A DNA stretch of 64,000 nucleotides from Pseudomonadota bacterium (GCA_021816925.1 JAKAWQ010000013.1:1-64000); one strand, 5' to 3'. Numbered from the stretch's first letter, positions 54,530 through 63,543 are shown. Notes: a model not told the origin generated them from the sequence alone. Program-made: numbers and translations.

Positions 54530-54730
54530 CGGTGTCGAGGTCAACTACTACGGGAGCGACAGCCCGACGGACAACACGCTGCACAATGTCGATCGGTTCA
54601 TTACGGCACTATCCGGCGGCGGCGCTGCCCGCCCGCTACGCCTTCGAGTCTCTGCCGGCGCAAGGCCGGTTCGGCCGCCCGCTTCAGGGCGACGCGCTCA
54701 CCATGCGCGATCTCCCAGCGCCGGCGCGCA
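54530..54730 (+). pseudogene. FkbM fragment duplicating part of the 49282 gene
   Basis: Two blocks of the FkbM gene reappear: 54533-54600 (GVEVNYYGSDSPTDNTLHNV, compare 49797-49867) and 54634-54714, which matches 49936-50016 at 80 of 81 bases. Between them about 36 bp have been deleted, shifting the frame. Only this segment survives, so it is a pseudogene; its near-identity shows recent duplication or conversion. Confidence 0.85.
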
Positions 54731-54760
54731 AAAGCCCCAGCCGCCCCGACCTTCGGGAAA

Positions 54761-55186
54761 TCAAGCGGCCTCCAGCACGTTGACCTCAAGGCGCCTGCCC
54801 AACATCCGCAGGGCGGCCTCGAGGTCCTCAATGTGGCTTGCGTGCAGCAAGTCCCGCAGACGACGGATGGCCTTCTCATCGCGCCCCATGCGCCGGGCAA
54901 GCTCGACATTCGAGAGGCGGGCGGCGAGCATCGCATCATGCAGCGCGAGCTTCGCCGCCTCCAGCACCGGCACAAAGACGACCGGACGCCCATGCGCGGC
55001 CGAGGGACGAGGAAGCGGCTTCTCTTCGCCCACATAGAAGGACAGCGCCGTCACCAGCACGTCGCAGGCGCGTTCAAGAGCCTCGGCGCGAGTGGCCCCC
55101 GCAGTGATGGCCTCCGGCACGTCCGGGAAGGTCACGGTGAAGCCCTCAGGCTCTTCCACAATCGCAGCCGGATAGGCGTAACGCAT
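54761..55186 (-). CDS. hicB: HicB-type antitoxin
   Basis: A 141-aa HicB antitoxin. N-terminal partial-RNase-H-like fold: YPAAIVEEPEGFTVTFPDVP, EAITAGATRAEALERACDVL. C-terminal DNA-binding part: LSNVELARRMGRDEKAIRRL, RDLLHASHIEDLEAALRMLG. Follows the toxin gene by 2 bp, the typical HicAB order, and should neutralise HicA and repress the promoter. Both genes look intact, unlike the vapBC remnants around. Confidence 0.85.
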   Translation of the reverse strand: MRYAYPAAIVEEPEGFTVTFPDVPEAITAGATRAEALERACDVLVTALSFYVGEEKPLPRPSAAHGRPVVFVPVLEAAKLALHDAMLAARLSNVELARRMGRDEKAIRRLRDLLHASHIEDLEAALRMLGRRLEVNVLEAA

Positions 55187-55188
55187 CG

Positions 55189-55401
55189 TCAGCGCTCCAT
55201 GTCGTCTTCGACCAGACCGAGCTGCCGCAGGACCGCCCGATAGGTGCCGGCCGGCAGATCGCCCGAGTGCATCGGAACCACCGTCCGGCGTTCGCCGTGC
55301 CAAACCTTCCGATGGCTGCCTTTCCCGGGCTCTTCCCGGTGCTCGATGCCGAGCCTGGCCGCCCGCCGCCGAAGCCGCCGCAGAAGCTCCGAAGCCCGCA
55401 T
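55189..55401 (-). CDS. hicA: HicA-type mRNA interferase toxin
   Basis: A 70-aa HicA toxin: MRASELLRRLRRRAARLGIE, then HREEPGKGSHRKVWHGERRT, with the dsRNA-binding GSH catalytic His, VVPMHSGDLPAGTYRAVLRQ and LGLVEDD at the end. The conserved GKGSH and HxGDLPxGTxRxxLRQLGL blocks are those of HicA. The ATG at 55399-55401 is used; in the same operon as hicB. Confidence 0.85.
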   Translation of the reverse strand: MRASELLRRLRRRAARLGIEHREEPGKGSHRKVWHGERRTVVPMHSGDLPAGTYRAVLRQLGLVEDDMER

Positions 55402-55649
55402 CCAAGGAGAGAGTGGGACGCAAGGGGACGCGAGGGCAAGGAAAATCGGACAGATTTGCCCGACGATCCGCCCTGCTGCCCGCCGAGACCGACCCCGAGG
55501 CCGGCCCCGAGGCCGGCCCCTGGATGGTCCCGGCCGTCCGCGCCGGCCGCGCCGCCGCCCCGTCGGAATGAGCCCGACGCCGGGCCGATACCGGCTACGG
55601 CTGGACCGGGCCCGGCGCCCGCCTCGGGCAGGCGGGAGCCGGGCTCCCG

Positions 55650-55808
55650 AATCGGACGTGCCGCAGCACCGGAGCGGGGTACTGCGCCGCCAGCGGGCCG
55701 GTCGGGAGAAGGGTGACCCCTCCGGCCGAGGACTGGGCAACCGGGATGCGGTCGAACGGATCCTCGTCTATCGGCGGCAGAAAATCGAGGGCGACAGCCG
55801 TGTCCGCG
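55650..55808 (-). pseudogene. VapC PIN-domain C-terminal fragment
   Basis: Minus-strand frame reading ADTAVALDFLPPIDEDPFDR, IPVAQSSAGGVTLLPTGPLA, AQYPAPVLRHVRF. This is the C-terminal third of a VapC PIN toxin (HxDPFDRxxxAQAxxEGxTLLTxDxxxAxY), with the catalytic Asp of T-x-D replaced (TGP). N-terminal part absent. Confidence 0.6.
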
Positions 55809-55861
55809 GGAGGGTCTAATCGGCCGCAGGGACTGCGGATCAGCATCGAAATGGGACCGCG

Positions 55862-56001
55862 CTCACCCTTCTCCCTCACTCTCTTCCCTCACCCTTCTCC
55901 CTCACTCTCTTCCCTCACCCTCCTCCCTCACTCTCTTCCCTCACCCTCCTCCCTCACTCTCTTCCCTCACCCTTCTCCCTCACTCTCTTCCCTCACCCTC
56001 C
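55862..56001. repeat. 26-bp tandem repeat, five copies
   Basis: CTCACCCTTCTCCCTCACTC followed by TCTTCC, repeated at 55862, 55888, 55914, 55940 and 55966 with one C/T variation (positions 3 and 4 carry CCTCC), then a partial copy to 56001. Pyrimidine-only strand; followed by an 8-bp stem hairpin (56000-56018, CCCGACCC/GGGTCGGG) and a REP palindrome. Confidence 0.85.
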
Positions 56002-56023
56002 CGACCCTTTGGGTCGGGTCCCT

Positions 56024-56056
56024 CCCTCTCCCAGGCGCTTCGCGCGCGGGAGAGGG
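56024..56056. repeat. REP-like palindrome
   Basis: Same 33-bp palindrome as at 35584 (CCCTCTCCC...GGGAGAGGG), directly after the tandem repeat. A second copy follows 33 bp later. Confidence 0.7.
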
Positions 56057-56088
56057 TGGGGAATAATGACCGGTTGAGCCGACGGAAA

Positions 56089-56117
56089 CTCTCCCAGGCG
56101 CTTCGCGCGCGGGAGAG
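56089..56117. repeat. REP-like palindrome
   Basis: CTCTCCCAGGCGCTTCGCGC followed by GCGGGAGAG: same element as 56024-56056, in the 200 bp before the giant secreted-protein gene. Confidence 0.65.
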
Positions 56118-56315
56118 GGGGAAGAAGGGGGGCGGGAGGGCCGGGGTAACGCCGGCTTAACCCCCTTCCAACAGTATCTCCCGGGATGCGCAGGCGGACC
56201 GCGGGGCAACGAAGGTTCCGCAGAGAGGGCCCGTCTTCCACCGCAAAAAATTTGCTCCACGAAAAAATGAACCTTCGTGGGACCCGGCGCCGATCCCCGG
56301 CAATCGGAACGTTCC

Positions 56316-59300
56316 ATGGGTCACTCCGACAGCGGGACAAAACCGCCGCTGACCGGGCTCGTCGATATGGGAAACACCGGCTTCTACAATGAACCGGGAA
56401 CCCTTCCGACATTCAACATCTCCGACCTTGCCGGCTATCCGGGCTCGTTCGGCGCGATCGTACTGAACGTCACCTGGGCCGAACTGCAGCCGAGGGAGAG
56501 CGGGCCGCTCGACACCTCCCCGATCGACAACGCGATCAGTGCCGTCAACGCCTACAACAGAGAGCACGGCACGAACGCCGGCATCGAGATCAGGGTCTGG
56601 GGCGGTTACACGGCGCCCGCGTGGGCGAAGAGCATCGACGGTCCCGCCGTCAGCATCATGGGGCCGGTTCCGGGCGACCCGAACGGGACGCAGCCCGAGA
56701 CGGTCGGAAGGTTCTGGAGCGCGGACTATATCGCCGCATGGAGCGGCTTTCTCGGCCAACTCGCGGCGGGCTACGACAACAACCCGGCGATCGTGGCCAT
56801 CTCGAACAGCACCGGAGCGTCGCACACGGACGAGCCGTTCTCGGTGAACCCGAGCCAGCTGCCGGCGCTCCACCAGGCCGGCTACAGCGACGCGGCGGAG
56901 GAGCTGACCCTCCGGGCTTCGGTCGCGGACTACGCGGGCTGGAAAGCGACCCCGCTCGAATACCCGATGAACCCGTTCCACCTGGATGAGAGCGGCACTC
57001 TCAAGGGCGACGCGAACTTCACCCTTGCGGTGCTGCAGGAGGCGGAGAACCCGGGCCGCGTCATCCAGCCCGGCAACCATGCGCTGACCGGCTCTCCCCC
57101 CGGCGCGGACGCCTTCATCTTTGCCCAGACGGCGGTCGACGCGGCACTGAACCCGGCGACGACCCCGGCGAGCTATCAGACGAGCGATCCGGCCATTCTC
57201 GGCTCCTATGCGGATTGGCCTCAGGCGATCGCCGCCGGCATCACGGCCGGCGCCGGCAACATCGAGCTTTGGGATGCGCCGGGGAACACCGGATTTACCG
57301 GCGACAGCCCGAGCGCCATAGCGGCCATGGCGACGGCACTGGCGAACGGCGCCGCTCCGGCAACCGGGGCGCCCGATGACGGCAAGCCGCTGCAGCTCAT
57401 TGCCCCGAGCGCCGTCACCGGCTCGCCGGGGGTGATCCCGCTCTCCGGCACCAACGCCGTTCTGCTCGCCAGCGCGACAGGTGCCGCGTCCTATACGGTC
57501 AGCGTGATGTCTTCCGGCGGAGACATCGTGGAGCTCCGCGAGAACGGGACACTCGCGAGCGGCAGCACGCTCACGTTCAGCGGCTCGCTCGCGAGCGTCA
57601 ATACGGCGCTCGCAAGCCTCGCCGACAATGTTGCGTCGGGCACGGACGCGCTCATCATCACCGCCGCCGACAACGAAGGCAACGGCGTCACGGCGGACAT
57701 CGGCGTGAGAGCGGCGGATCCGGCTCCGTCCGGAGCGTCCGCCGGTCCGATGACGGCCGGGGGCGCCGGCGCGGCGGGGACGCTCTCCGTGGGCGGGGCC
57801 CCGGCGGCGGGCGGGGGCAGCACCGTCATCGCCGGTCAGGCAAGCACGGGCGCTCTGGAAATAGCCGGTCAGCCGGGGACCACGGGCATGCTGGTGGTGG
57901 CGGGCGCCGATACGTCGCTCGCGATCGCCGGCAACCTCGATGTCGGCGGTACCGACTCCTCCGCCGGCGGGGCGGCGACGCTGCTCGCCGCCCTTGCACC
58001 AAGCGCATACAGCACGGCGAGCCTCCCGGTCGGGGGCACCTTGCAGGTGTGGGGCGAGGGGACGGTCCGGCTGACGGGGGCGCTCGGTGCCGGTTACGTC
58101 GATATTGCGGCCGGCGGTTCCATCAGCGGCGATGGAACGCTGGCGACGTCCGCCGGCACGGCGATCCTCAATGACGGCACGATCGAGGCGGTCGCGGATC
58201 AGACGCTGGGGCTCCAGGAGCTCGCGGTCGCTGCCCCGGTCGCGGGCACCGGGGAGATGCAAATCGACGCCGGCGCCGAGCTCGCCCTCAAGGGTGCGGC
58301 CGGCGCCGGTCAGACGATCCTTTTCGCCGCGCCGAGCCAGGCGCAGCTCTCGCTCGGGCCCTATTCGCCGACCACGCTGGCGCTCGCGGACCCCTCCGCC
58401 TTCGCGGGAACGATCGCCGGGTTTTCCTACGCTGCCAGCCTGTTGCTCGAAGGGGTGGATGCGTCCGGCGCCACCTACGCGTCCGGCACTCTCTCCGTCG
58501 ATCCGGCGGGGGGCGGGGTTCCTCTGAACTTCGCCCTCTCGGGCGACCTCGCGGGCCAAGTGCCTGCCGTTTCGGTGTCGGGCTCGGGCAGCGACGCGGC
58601 GACGACGGTCACGTTCGTCCCGGCGGGCGGCGGTGAAGCGCCCGCGTTCGCGGCGCCCACGACGTTGCAGGCCGCGGCGGGTATCCCGGTCGCGGTGGCG
58701 GGCGTGGTGCTGGAGGCGCCGCTTCCGGCGCCGGAAGCGGCCGGGACGACGATCGCGGTCACGATCACCGCCGGAACGGGCACGCTCGGGGCGGGTAGCG
58801 ACAACGGCGCCACGTCCCTGAGCCGACCGGACCCAGGGACGCTCGTTCTCACCGGCGCGGTGAACGCGGTCGAGCAGAGCCTCGAGACCCTCACGTACGA
58901 GGGCGCGGCCGCAGGAGCCGACACGATCACCCTCTCGGCTTCCGACGCCTGGGGGACGTCCGCCCCCGCGGACATCGCCGTCACGAACGGCAGCGCGGGC
59001 GCGGAGTACGCGTGGAACTCACCGGGCGGCGGCAGCTTCGCCGACCCCAAGTCGTGGACGACGAACGGAGGTCCGGCGGGAACTGCGCCCGGCGGCGCGG
59101 ACATCGCGGCCTTCGGCGCCGGCTTCTACAGCGTCACGGGCGAGGGTGCGGCGGGAGAGATCAGCGTCGCCGGCACGCTGACCCTCACGGGGAGCATCAC
59201 CGCGCAGGGCCTGCCGGGAACCGGTCTCGCGCTCAGCGCCGATCATGGCGGGGCGGTGACGCTGGCGGGCGGCGCGGTCCTGAATTCCGCCGGGACCGCG

Positions 59301-61751
59301 GTCGTGGGCGTAAGCGGCAACGGCCTGCTCGCGGTGATGGGCGGCGCGCTGGACGTTACCAATGCCGCCGGAGACTCGCTCGTCATCGGGGAGAACGCCG
59401 GAAGCAGCGGGACGGTGCTCGACCTCGAGCAGCTCACGGCCGGCGGAACGGTTGAAGTCGGGCAGTCCGGCAGCGGAAGCCTGGAACTTCTCGGGGTCGC
59501 GGCCAGCGCCTCCGATCTCTCCGCGGTTGTCGGCGCGGCGCCCGGCGGACATGGCGCGGTCGTCATCAACGGAGGCGAATGGGCAACCGCGGGTTGGCTT
59601 ACGATCGGTGATGCCGGATCCGGTTCGGTCCTGATCGACGGTGCGGCGAACGGCGTTACCGGACAGGTGACCGCGCAAGATGCGACGATCGCTCACCAAG
59701 CCGGAAGCACCGGGACGGTGAGCCTCGCGGGCGGTGACCTCCTGGTGGCCAGCGACTACGAAACCTCCAGCACCCTCAAGGTGGGCGGCGGCGGGGCGGG
59801 CGTTCTTGACCTGACCGACGGCAGCAATGTGACCGTCGGGGTTGCCCTGGCGAGCGTGGGCAGTTCCACGCTCTTCAATAACGGGACGCTCGTCGTCGGC
59901 GCGGCGGCAGGGGGCGCGGGGTCGGTTACCATCGGCGGCGGCTCCGCGGTCGAGGTGGATGGCAGCACCACTGTCGGCCAAGCGGGGGTCGGCCAAGCGG
60001 GGGTGGGCAGCGTGACGGTCGGCGAGAGCGCCGCCGATACGGGCCTCATGGCGATGACGGGCTCGCTGGCGATCGGGCCCGCCGGTAGCGTTACGCTCGG
60101 CGGGCCGGGGGCGGTCGTGCGTGCGAGCGCGATCACGATCGCCCCGGGCGGGAGCATCGAAGGCTCCGGCACGCTTTCCGGTGACGGCGGCGGCGATCAA
60201 ACGGTACTGCTCAGCGGGATCGTCAACGACGGCACGATCGCTGCCAGCGGCGGCTCGCTCCTCGTCTACGGCTCCGTTGCCGGCGCGGGCACGCTTGCAG
60301 CGGGCACGCTTGCAGCCGGAGAAGGTGCTTCCCTCACGCTGCAAGCGGCCATCGGTCCGGGGCAAACCGTTCTGTTCGCGCAGGACGCCGTCACGACGCT
60401 GAACGACGTTGGCGCTTTTGCCGGCACGATCGACGGATTCGCCGCTGCCGACACGATCGATATCGGGTCCGTTCCCAACTCCGGTTCGGGGACCGCCCAG
60501 ATGGGTGCGAACAATGTGCTCACGGTCACGGAGGGAAGCCAGACCTTCCATTTGCACTTCGATCCCACGCAAAGCTTCGCCAACGACATATTCCAGCTCT
60601 CCCCCGACGGCGCGTGGGGCACGGCGTTGACGATGACGGATCCGCCGGCGCCAGCGCCGGTCCAGCCACCGCCGGCCCAGCCGCCGTCGATCCAACCCGT
60701 GACGATCGAAGAGAGCGCGGCGGCGGTCGAGGCCGCGCTCAATCAGCTCGAGGCATCGGCGCAGTCCGGAGGGATCAACGGGATCGTGCTCACGGATCCG
60801 GGGATCCCGACGCTCGCGGTGCCGGCGTCCGTGCTGGCTGCCGATACGGCCGTGCTCCGGTTCATCGAGGGCACATTCAACATCGCCGTTCCGGACAGCG
60901 GCCTGCAAGGAGCGAACGCAGCCCTCCAGAGCCTCAGCCCCGGCACGAGCACGGGAGCGGCGGGGATTACATTCGTTGACGGAACGATGGCCTACAGCAA
61001 CTCGGGGGCCGCAGCGGAGATCGACAGGCTTTATCAGACCGTGCTGGGCAGGCCGCCCGACCCGGATGGGCTGAGCCAATGGACGAGTGCGCTGGAAACG
61101 GGTACCCCGCTCGCCGACATAGCGTCTCTGTTCCTGGGAAGCCCCGAGTATCAAGGGAAGTTCGGCGCCGGCGCGCAGAATCCGACGGGCTTCGTGACCC
61201 GGCTCTACGAGAACGGCCTGAGCCGGGCACCGGATCCCGGCGGCCTCGCCTTCTGGGTCGGGCAGTTGACGAGCGGGCAGATGAGCGAGGCCCAGGTCGC
61301 GGCCGGAATTTCACAGAGCAGCGAAGCGATCAGTAATTCCAGGCCGGCCCTTGCCTCCGGCATCTGGGCGCCCAACCAGGACGCCGAAGAGGTAGCAAGA
61401 TTATACTATTCCGCGCTTGGCCGCGAGCCGGATCGAGGAGGGCTCGAATATTGGACCAGCCTTCTTCAGAACGGGACCGATTCGCTCAACCAGATTGCGG
61501 GCGATCTCCTCGGCAGTTCCGAGTTCCTTGCCAAGTACGGGACCCTCTCGAATGTCGATTTTGTCAAACAAATGTACGAGAACGCGCTTCAGCGTGCACC
61601 CGATCCTGCCGGCGGGACGTATTGGGTTGGTGAGCTGCAGAGCGGCGCCATGAGCCGAGCCGGGGTCCTGGTCGGCTTCAGCCAGAGCCAGGAGTCCATC
61701 GCCCTCAGATTCTCCGCCGTCGAGCAGCATGGGATCGCTTACACCGGCTGA
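56316..61751 (+). CDS. Giant secreted-type protein with glycosidase-like N-domain and four DUF4214 repeats, 1811 aa
   Basis: Residues about 1-330: a TIM-barrel glycoside-hydrolase-like domain (LVDMGNTGFYNEPGTLPTFN, VTWAELQPRESGPLDTSPID, IEIRVWGGYTAPAWAKS, YDNNPAIVAISNSTGASHTD). Next, cadherin-like and long Gly/Ala-rich beta-helix repeats of the autotransporter/RTX kind. A Pro linker (PAPAPVQPPPAQPPS) leads to four DUF4214 units from about 1560 (YQTVLGRPPDPDGLSQWTSA; YENGLSRAPDPGGLAFWVG; YYSALGREPDRGGLEYWTSL; YENALQRAPDPAGGTYWVG). There is no N-terminal signal, so type I secretion is likely. The start is ATG at 56316 (a GTG at 56277 is possible). Surface anchor or glycan-processing protein, adjacent to the glycan operons. 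Confidence 0.7.
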   Translation: MGHSDSGTKPPLTGLVDMGNTGFYNEPGTLPTFNISDLAGYPGSFGAIVLNVTWAELQPRESGPLDTSPIDNAISAVNAYNREHGTNAGIEIRVWGGYTAPAWAKSIDGPAVSIMGPVPGDPNGTQPETVGRFWSADYIAAWSGFLGQLAAGYDNNPAIVAISNSTGASHTDEPFSVNPSQLPALHQAGYSDAAEELTLRASVADYAGWKATPLEYPMNPFHLDESGTLKGDANFTLAVLQEAENPGRVIQPGNHALTGSPPGADAFIFAQTAVDAALNPATTPASYQTSDPAILGSYADWPQAIAAGITAGAGNIELWDAPGNTGFTGDSPSAIAAMATALANGAAPATGAPDDGKPLQLIAPSAVTGSPGVIPLSGTNAVLLASATGAASYTVSVMSSGGDIVELRENGTLASGSTLTFSGSLASVNTALASLADNVASGTDALIITAADNEGNGVTADIGVRAADPAPSGASAGPMTAGGAGAAGTLSVGGAPAAGGGSTVIAGQASTGALEIAGQPGTTGMLVVAGADTSLAIAGNLDVGGTDSSAGGAATLLAALAPSAYSTASLPVGGTLQVWGEGTVRLTGALGAGYVDIAAGGSISGDGTLATSAGTAILNDGTIEAVADQTLGLQELAVAAPVAGTGEMQIDAGAELALKGAAGAGQTILFAAPSQAQLSLGPYSPTTLALADPSAFAGTIAGFSYAASLLLEGVDASGATYASGTLSVDPAGGGVPLNFALSGDLAGQVPAVSVSGSGSDAATTVTFVPAGGGEAPAFAAPTTLQAAAGIPVAVAGVVLEAPLPAPEAAGTTIAVTITAGTGTLGAGSDNGATSLSRPDPGTLVLTGAVNAVEQSLETLTYEGAAAGADTITLSASDAWGTSAPADIAVTNGSAGAEYAWNSPGGGSFADPKSWTTNGGPAGTAPGGADIAAFGAGFYSVTGEGAAGEISVAGTLTLTGSITAQGLPGTGLALSADHGGAVTLAGGAVLNSAGTAVVGVSGNGLLAVMGGALDVTNAAGDSLVIGENAGSSGTVLDLEQLTAGGTVEVGQSGSGSLELLGVAASASDLSAVVGAAPGGHGAVVINGGEWATAGWLTIGDAGSGSVLIDGAANGVTGQVTAQDATIAHQAGSTGTVSLAGGDLLVASDYETSSTLKVGGGGAGVLDLTDGSNVTVGVALASVGSSTLFNNGTLVVGAAAGGAGSVTIGGGSAVEVDGSTTVGQAGVGQAGVGSVTVGESAADTGLMAMTGSLAIGPAGSVTLGGPGAVVRASAITIAPGGSIEGSGTLSGDGGGDQTVLLSGIVNDGTIAASGGSLLVYGSVAGAGTLAAGTLAAGEGASLTLQAAIGPGQTVLFAQDAVTTLNDVGAFAGTIDGFAAADTIDIGSVPNSGSGTAQMGANNVLTVTEGSQTFHLHFDPTQSFANDIFQLSPDGAWGTALTMTDPPAPAPVQPPPAQPPSIQPVTIEESAAAVEAALNQLEASAQSGGINGIVLTDPGIPTLAVPASVLAADTAVLRFIEGTFNIAVPDSGLQGANAALQSLSPGTSTGAAGITFVDGTMAYSNSGAAAEIDRLYQTVLGRPPDPDGLSQWTSALETGTPLADIASLFLGSPEYQGKFGAGAQNPTGFVTRLYENGLSRAPDPGGLAFWVGQLTSGQMSEAQVAAGISQSSEAISNSRPALASGIWAPNQDAEEVARLYYSALGREPDRGGLEYWTSLLQNGTDSLNQIAGDLLGSSEFLAKYGTLSNVDFVKQMYENALQRAPDPAGGTYWVGELQSGAMSRAGVLVGFSQSQESIALRFSAVEQHGIAYTG

Positions 61752-61900
61752 GAGGTCTTTCGCCCCCCGGTCGCGCGGACGAGGAGGAAACCGAGGGCGG
61801 GGCGGGGCGGCGGGGCGGGGGGCCGATCGGAAGGGCGGCGTTCCCACCCTTTTTCGTCACTCTCTTCCCTCATCCTCCCGGCCCAACGGGGCGGGTTCCT

Positions 61901-61937
61901 CCCTCTCCCATGCGCGCGTCCCGCGCGCGGGAGAGGG
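61901..61937. repeat. REP-like palindrome
   Basis: Variant of the 35584/56024 element with altered loop (ATGCGCGCGTCCCGCGCGC); intergenic between the giant protein and the DUF488 gene. Confidence 0.65.
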
Positions 61938-61967
61938 GCAGGAAGGGCGCGCGAGGCCAGTGAAGCG

Positions 61968-62507
61968 ATGCCGGATTCCACCACAGCCTGCGAACACTTC
62001 TTCACCATCGGCCATTCGACGCGCTCGATTAGCGAACTGGCCGGGCTGCTGCACGAAGCGGGGGCCGACTGCATTGCCGATGTTCGCAGCGTCCCGCGAT
62101 CGCGGACCAATCCGCAGTTCAATGAAGATACGCTGCCGGCCGCGTTGGCCGCTGAGGGGCTTCATTATCGCCGCATCGCCGCATTGGGCGGGTGGCGCAA
62201 GCCCGCCGGGCCCTCGCCCAACACATACTGGGAAAATTCCGGCTTCCGCAACTATGCCGACTATGCGGGCACGGCCGCGTTCCGTTCCGGATTGCAGGAA
62301 CTGCGCACGCTGGCTCATCATCATCGTCCGGCGATCATGTGCGCGGAGGCGGTCTGGTGGCGCTGCCACCGCCGCATCATCGCGGACTACCTGCTGGCAG
62401 CGGGCGCGGACGTGCGGCACATCCTCGGCCACGGCAAGATCGAGCCGGCCCGCATGACGAAGGCGGCGGTAAAGCAGCCGGATGGAACCCTGATCTACGT
62501 GCCTTGA
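61968..62507 (+). CDS. DUF488 family protein
   Basis: A 179-aa DUF488 protein: FFTIGHSTRSISELAGLLHE, IADVRSVPRSRTNPQFNEDT, LHYRRIAALGGWRKPAGPSP, ENSGFRNYADYAG, IMCAEAVWWRCHRRIIADY and ILGHGKIEPARMTKAAV. The C-x-E/A-x4-C-H-R-x-L motif of the family appears as CAEAVWWRCHRRIIA, with Cys and His kept. Function unknown (putative nucleic-acid or sulfur-linked role). ATG at 61968. Convergent with the ATP-grasp gene. Confidence 0.88.
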   Translation: MPDSTTACEHFFTIGHSTRSISELAGLLHEAGADCIADVRSVPRSRTNPQFNEDTLPAALAAEGLHYRRIAALGGWRKPAGPSPNTYWENSGFRNYADYAGTAAFRSGLQELRTLAHHHRPAIMCAEAVWWRCHRRIIADYLLAAGADVRHILGHGKIEPARMTKAAVKQPDGTLIYVP

Positions 62508-62534
62508 TGCCCATGCCTTGATGCCCCCGGGGGC

Positions 62535-62581
62535 GTGAGAGCGCATCGGCCGGATCGCCTGCGGCTCTCTTGCGCTCTCAC
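62535..62581. terminator. Bidirectional hairpin between convergent genes
   Basis: GTGAGAGCGC (62535-62544) and GCGCTCTCAC (62572-62581) form a perfect 10-bp stem around 27 nt. It sits between the ends of the DUF488 and ATP-grasp genes and includes the latter's stop codon. There is no T-tract, so termination is an inference. Confidence 0.4.
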
Positions 62582-63543
62582 GCGGCTTCAGCGTGCAACC
62601 GCCGCAACTCGGTTTCCAGAAACTCCGCGACGGCCCCCGGTCCCGATCCGGGCGTGCCCGCGCGCCCGGCGCGCGCCTCGGCCTCGGGGTTGTAGTTGGT
62701 GTTCGTATTGACGTCGTAGACCAAGAGCCGCCCGCCCTGATCGGCGATGAATTCGAGGCCCGCGATCTCGATATCGTTTGCCGCGAGAAAGCGCTCCATC
62801 CGTTCGCGAAGGAGGGACGGTATGCCCTCGACGATACGGAACCTGGCCGGCGGCGCTTCGCCGAGGGGGCGGTTCGTGCCGCCGACGGCGCAGGCATCCG
62901 CCGGGCAGAGTTCGAAGCCCTGGCTGGTGTCCACCTCGAGCGCGTAGAGGAAGCGCCCGCCGACGAACTCCGCGCGCGTGATCACGGGGCGTGCGGCGCG
63001 CACGTATTCCTGGAGGAGTTGCAGCCCGTCCACCGGCGGTTCGTAGTCGGGACCCTGCAGATGGGCCGCGAGAGCGGCCGCATCGTGGAAGAGCCGCACG
63101 CCAAGCCCTTTGCCGCCCCGGTTCGGCTTCAGGATCACCGGCGCGGCGGCGAAATACCGTCCGGCCGCGGCCACGATCCGGTCGGGGCCGGCAACCAGCA
63201 CGGTTCGCGGCGTCTCGAGCCCGTGGCGTTCGAGCGCGGCATATTGCCGCACCTTGCTGATTTCCAGATCGAGGGCGCCGGGCCCGTTGATGACGCGCCG
63301 GCCCCAGCGGGTGAGCCAGGCGAGCGTGGCCGCCGTGAGCTCGGCGCTGAACCGGTGGCCGCGGGTGTGAGAGGAGGCGCTCATCCGATTGTAGAACACG
63401 CCCAACGGCGGGGGCAGCGCCAGATCGAACGTGGCGCGCTCCAGGAACCATTCGCTCCACGGCAAGCCCCGCCGTTCGAGAGCCTCGGCGAAGGGCGGCA
63501 GCCAAGCCGGATTTTCATGCAGGATGTGGATAGAGGGCGACAT
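62578..63543 (-). CDS. ATP-grasp domain protein (RimK-like)
   Basis: A 321-aa ATP-grasp ligase-like protein. N-terminal variable domain (IHILHENPAWLPPFAEALER), ATP-grasp core VILKPNRGGKGLGVRLF, EYVRAARPVITRAEFVG and the metal-binding LEFIADQGGRLLVYDVNTN, NYN. Like RimK/GshB enzymes it should link an amine or amino acid to a carboxylate with ATP; the substrate is unknown. ATG at 63543 chosen because it is followed by the conserved MSPSIHILHENPAW start. Upstream 63560-63660 is unusually A/T-rich and may carry its promoter. Confidence 0.8.
   Translation of the reverse strand: MSPSIHILHENPAWLPPFAEALERRGLPWSEWFLERATFDLALPPPLGVFYNRMSASSHTRGHRFSAELTAATLAWLTRWGRRVINGPGALDLEISKVRQYAALERHGLETPRTVLVAGPDRIVAAAGRYFAAAPVILKPNRGGKGLGVRLFHDAAALAAHLQGPDYEPPVDGLQLLQEYVRAARPVITRAEFVGGRFLYALEVDTSQGFELCPADACAVGGTNRPLGEAPPARFRIVEGIPSLLRERMERFLAANDIEIAGLEFIADQGGRLLVYDVNTNTNYNPEAEARAGRAGTPGSGPGAVAEFLETELRRLHAEAA

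Noticed and set aside
55862-56001. Possible CRISPR array
   Set aside because: The 26-bp units are contiguous with no spacers and no cas genes, so it is a simple tandem repeat.
56157-58559. 800-aa open frame on the minus strand
   Set aside because: Antisense to the giant repeat protein; Arg/Gly-rich reverse reading of Ala/Gly repeats.
59019-61154. 711-aa open frame on the minus strand
   Set aside because: Antisense to the same repeat protein, including its DUF4214 region; not credible.
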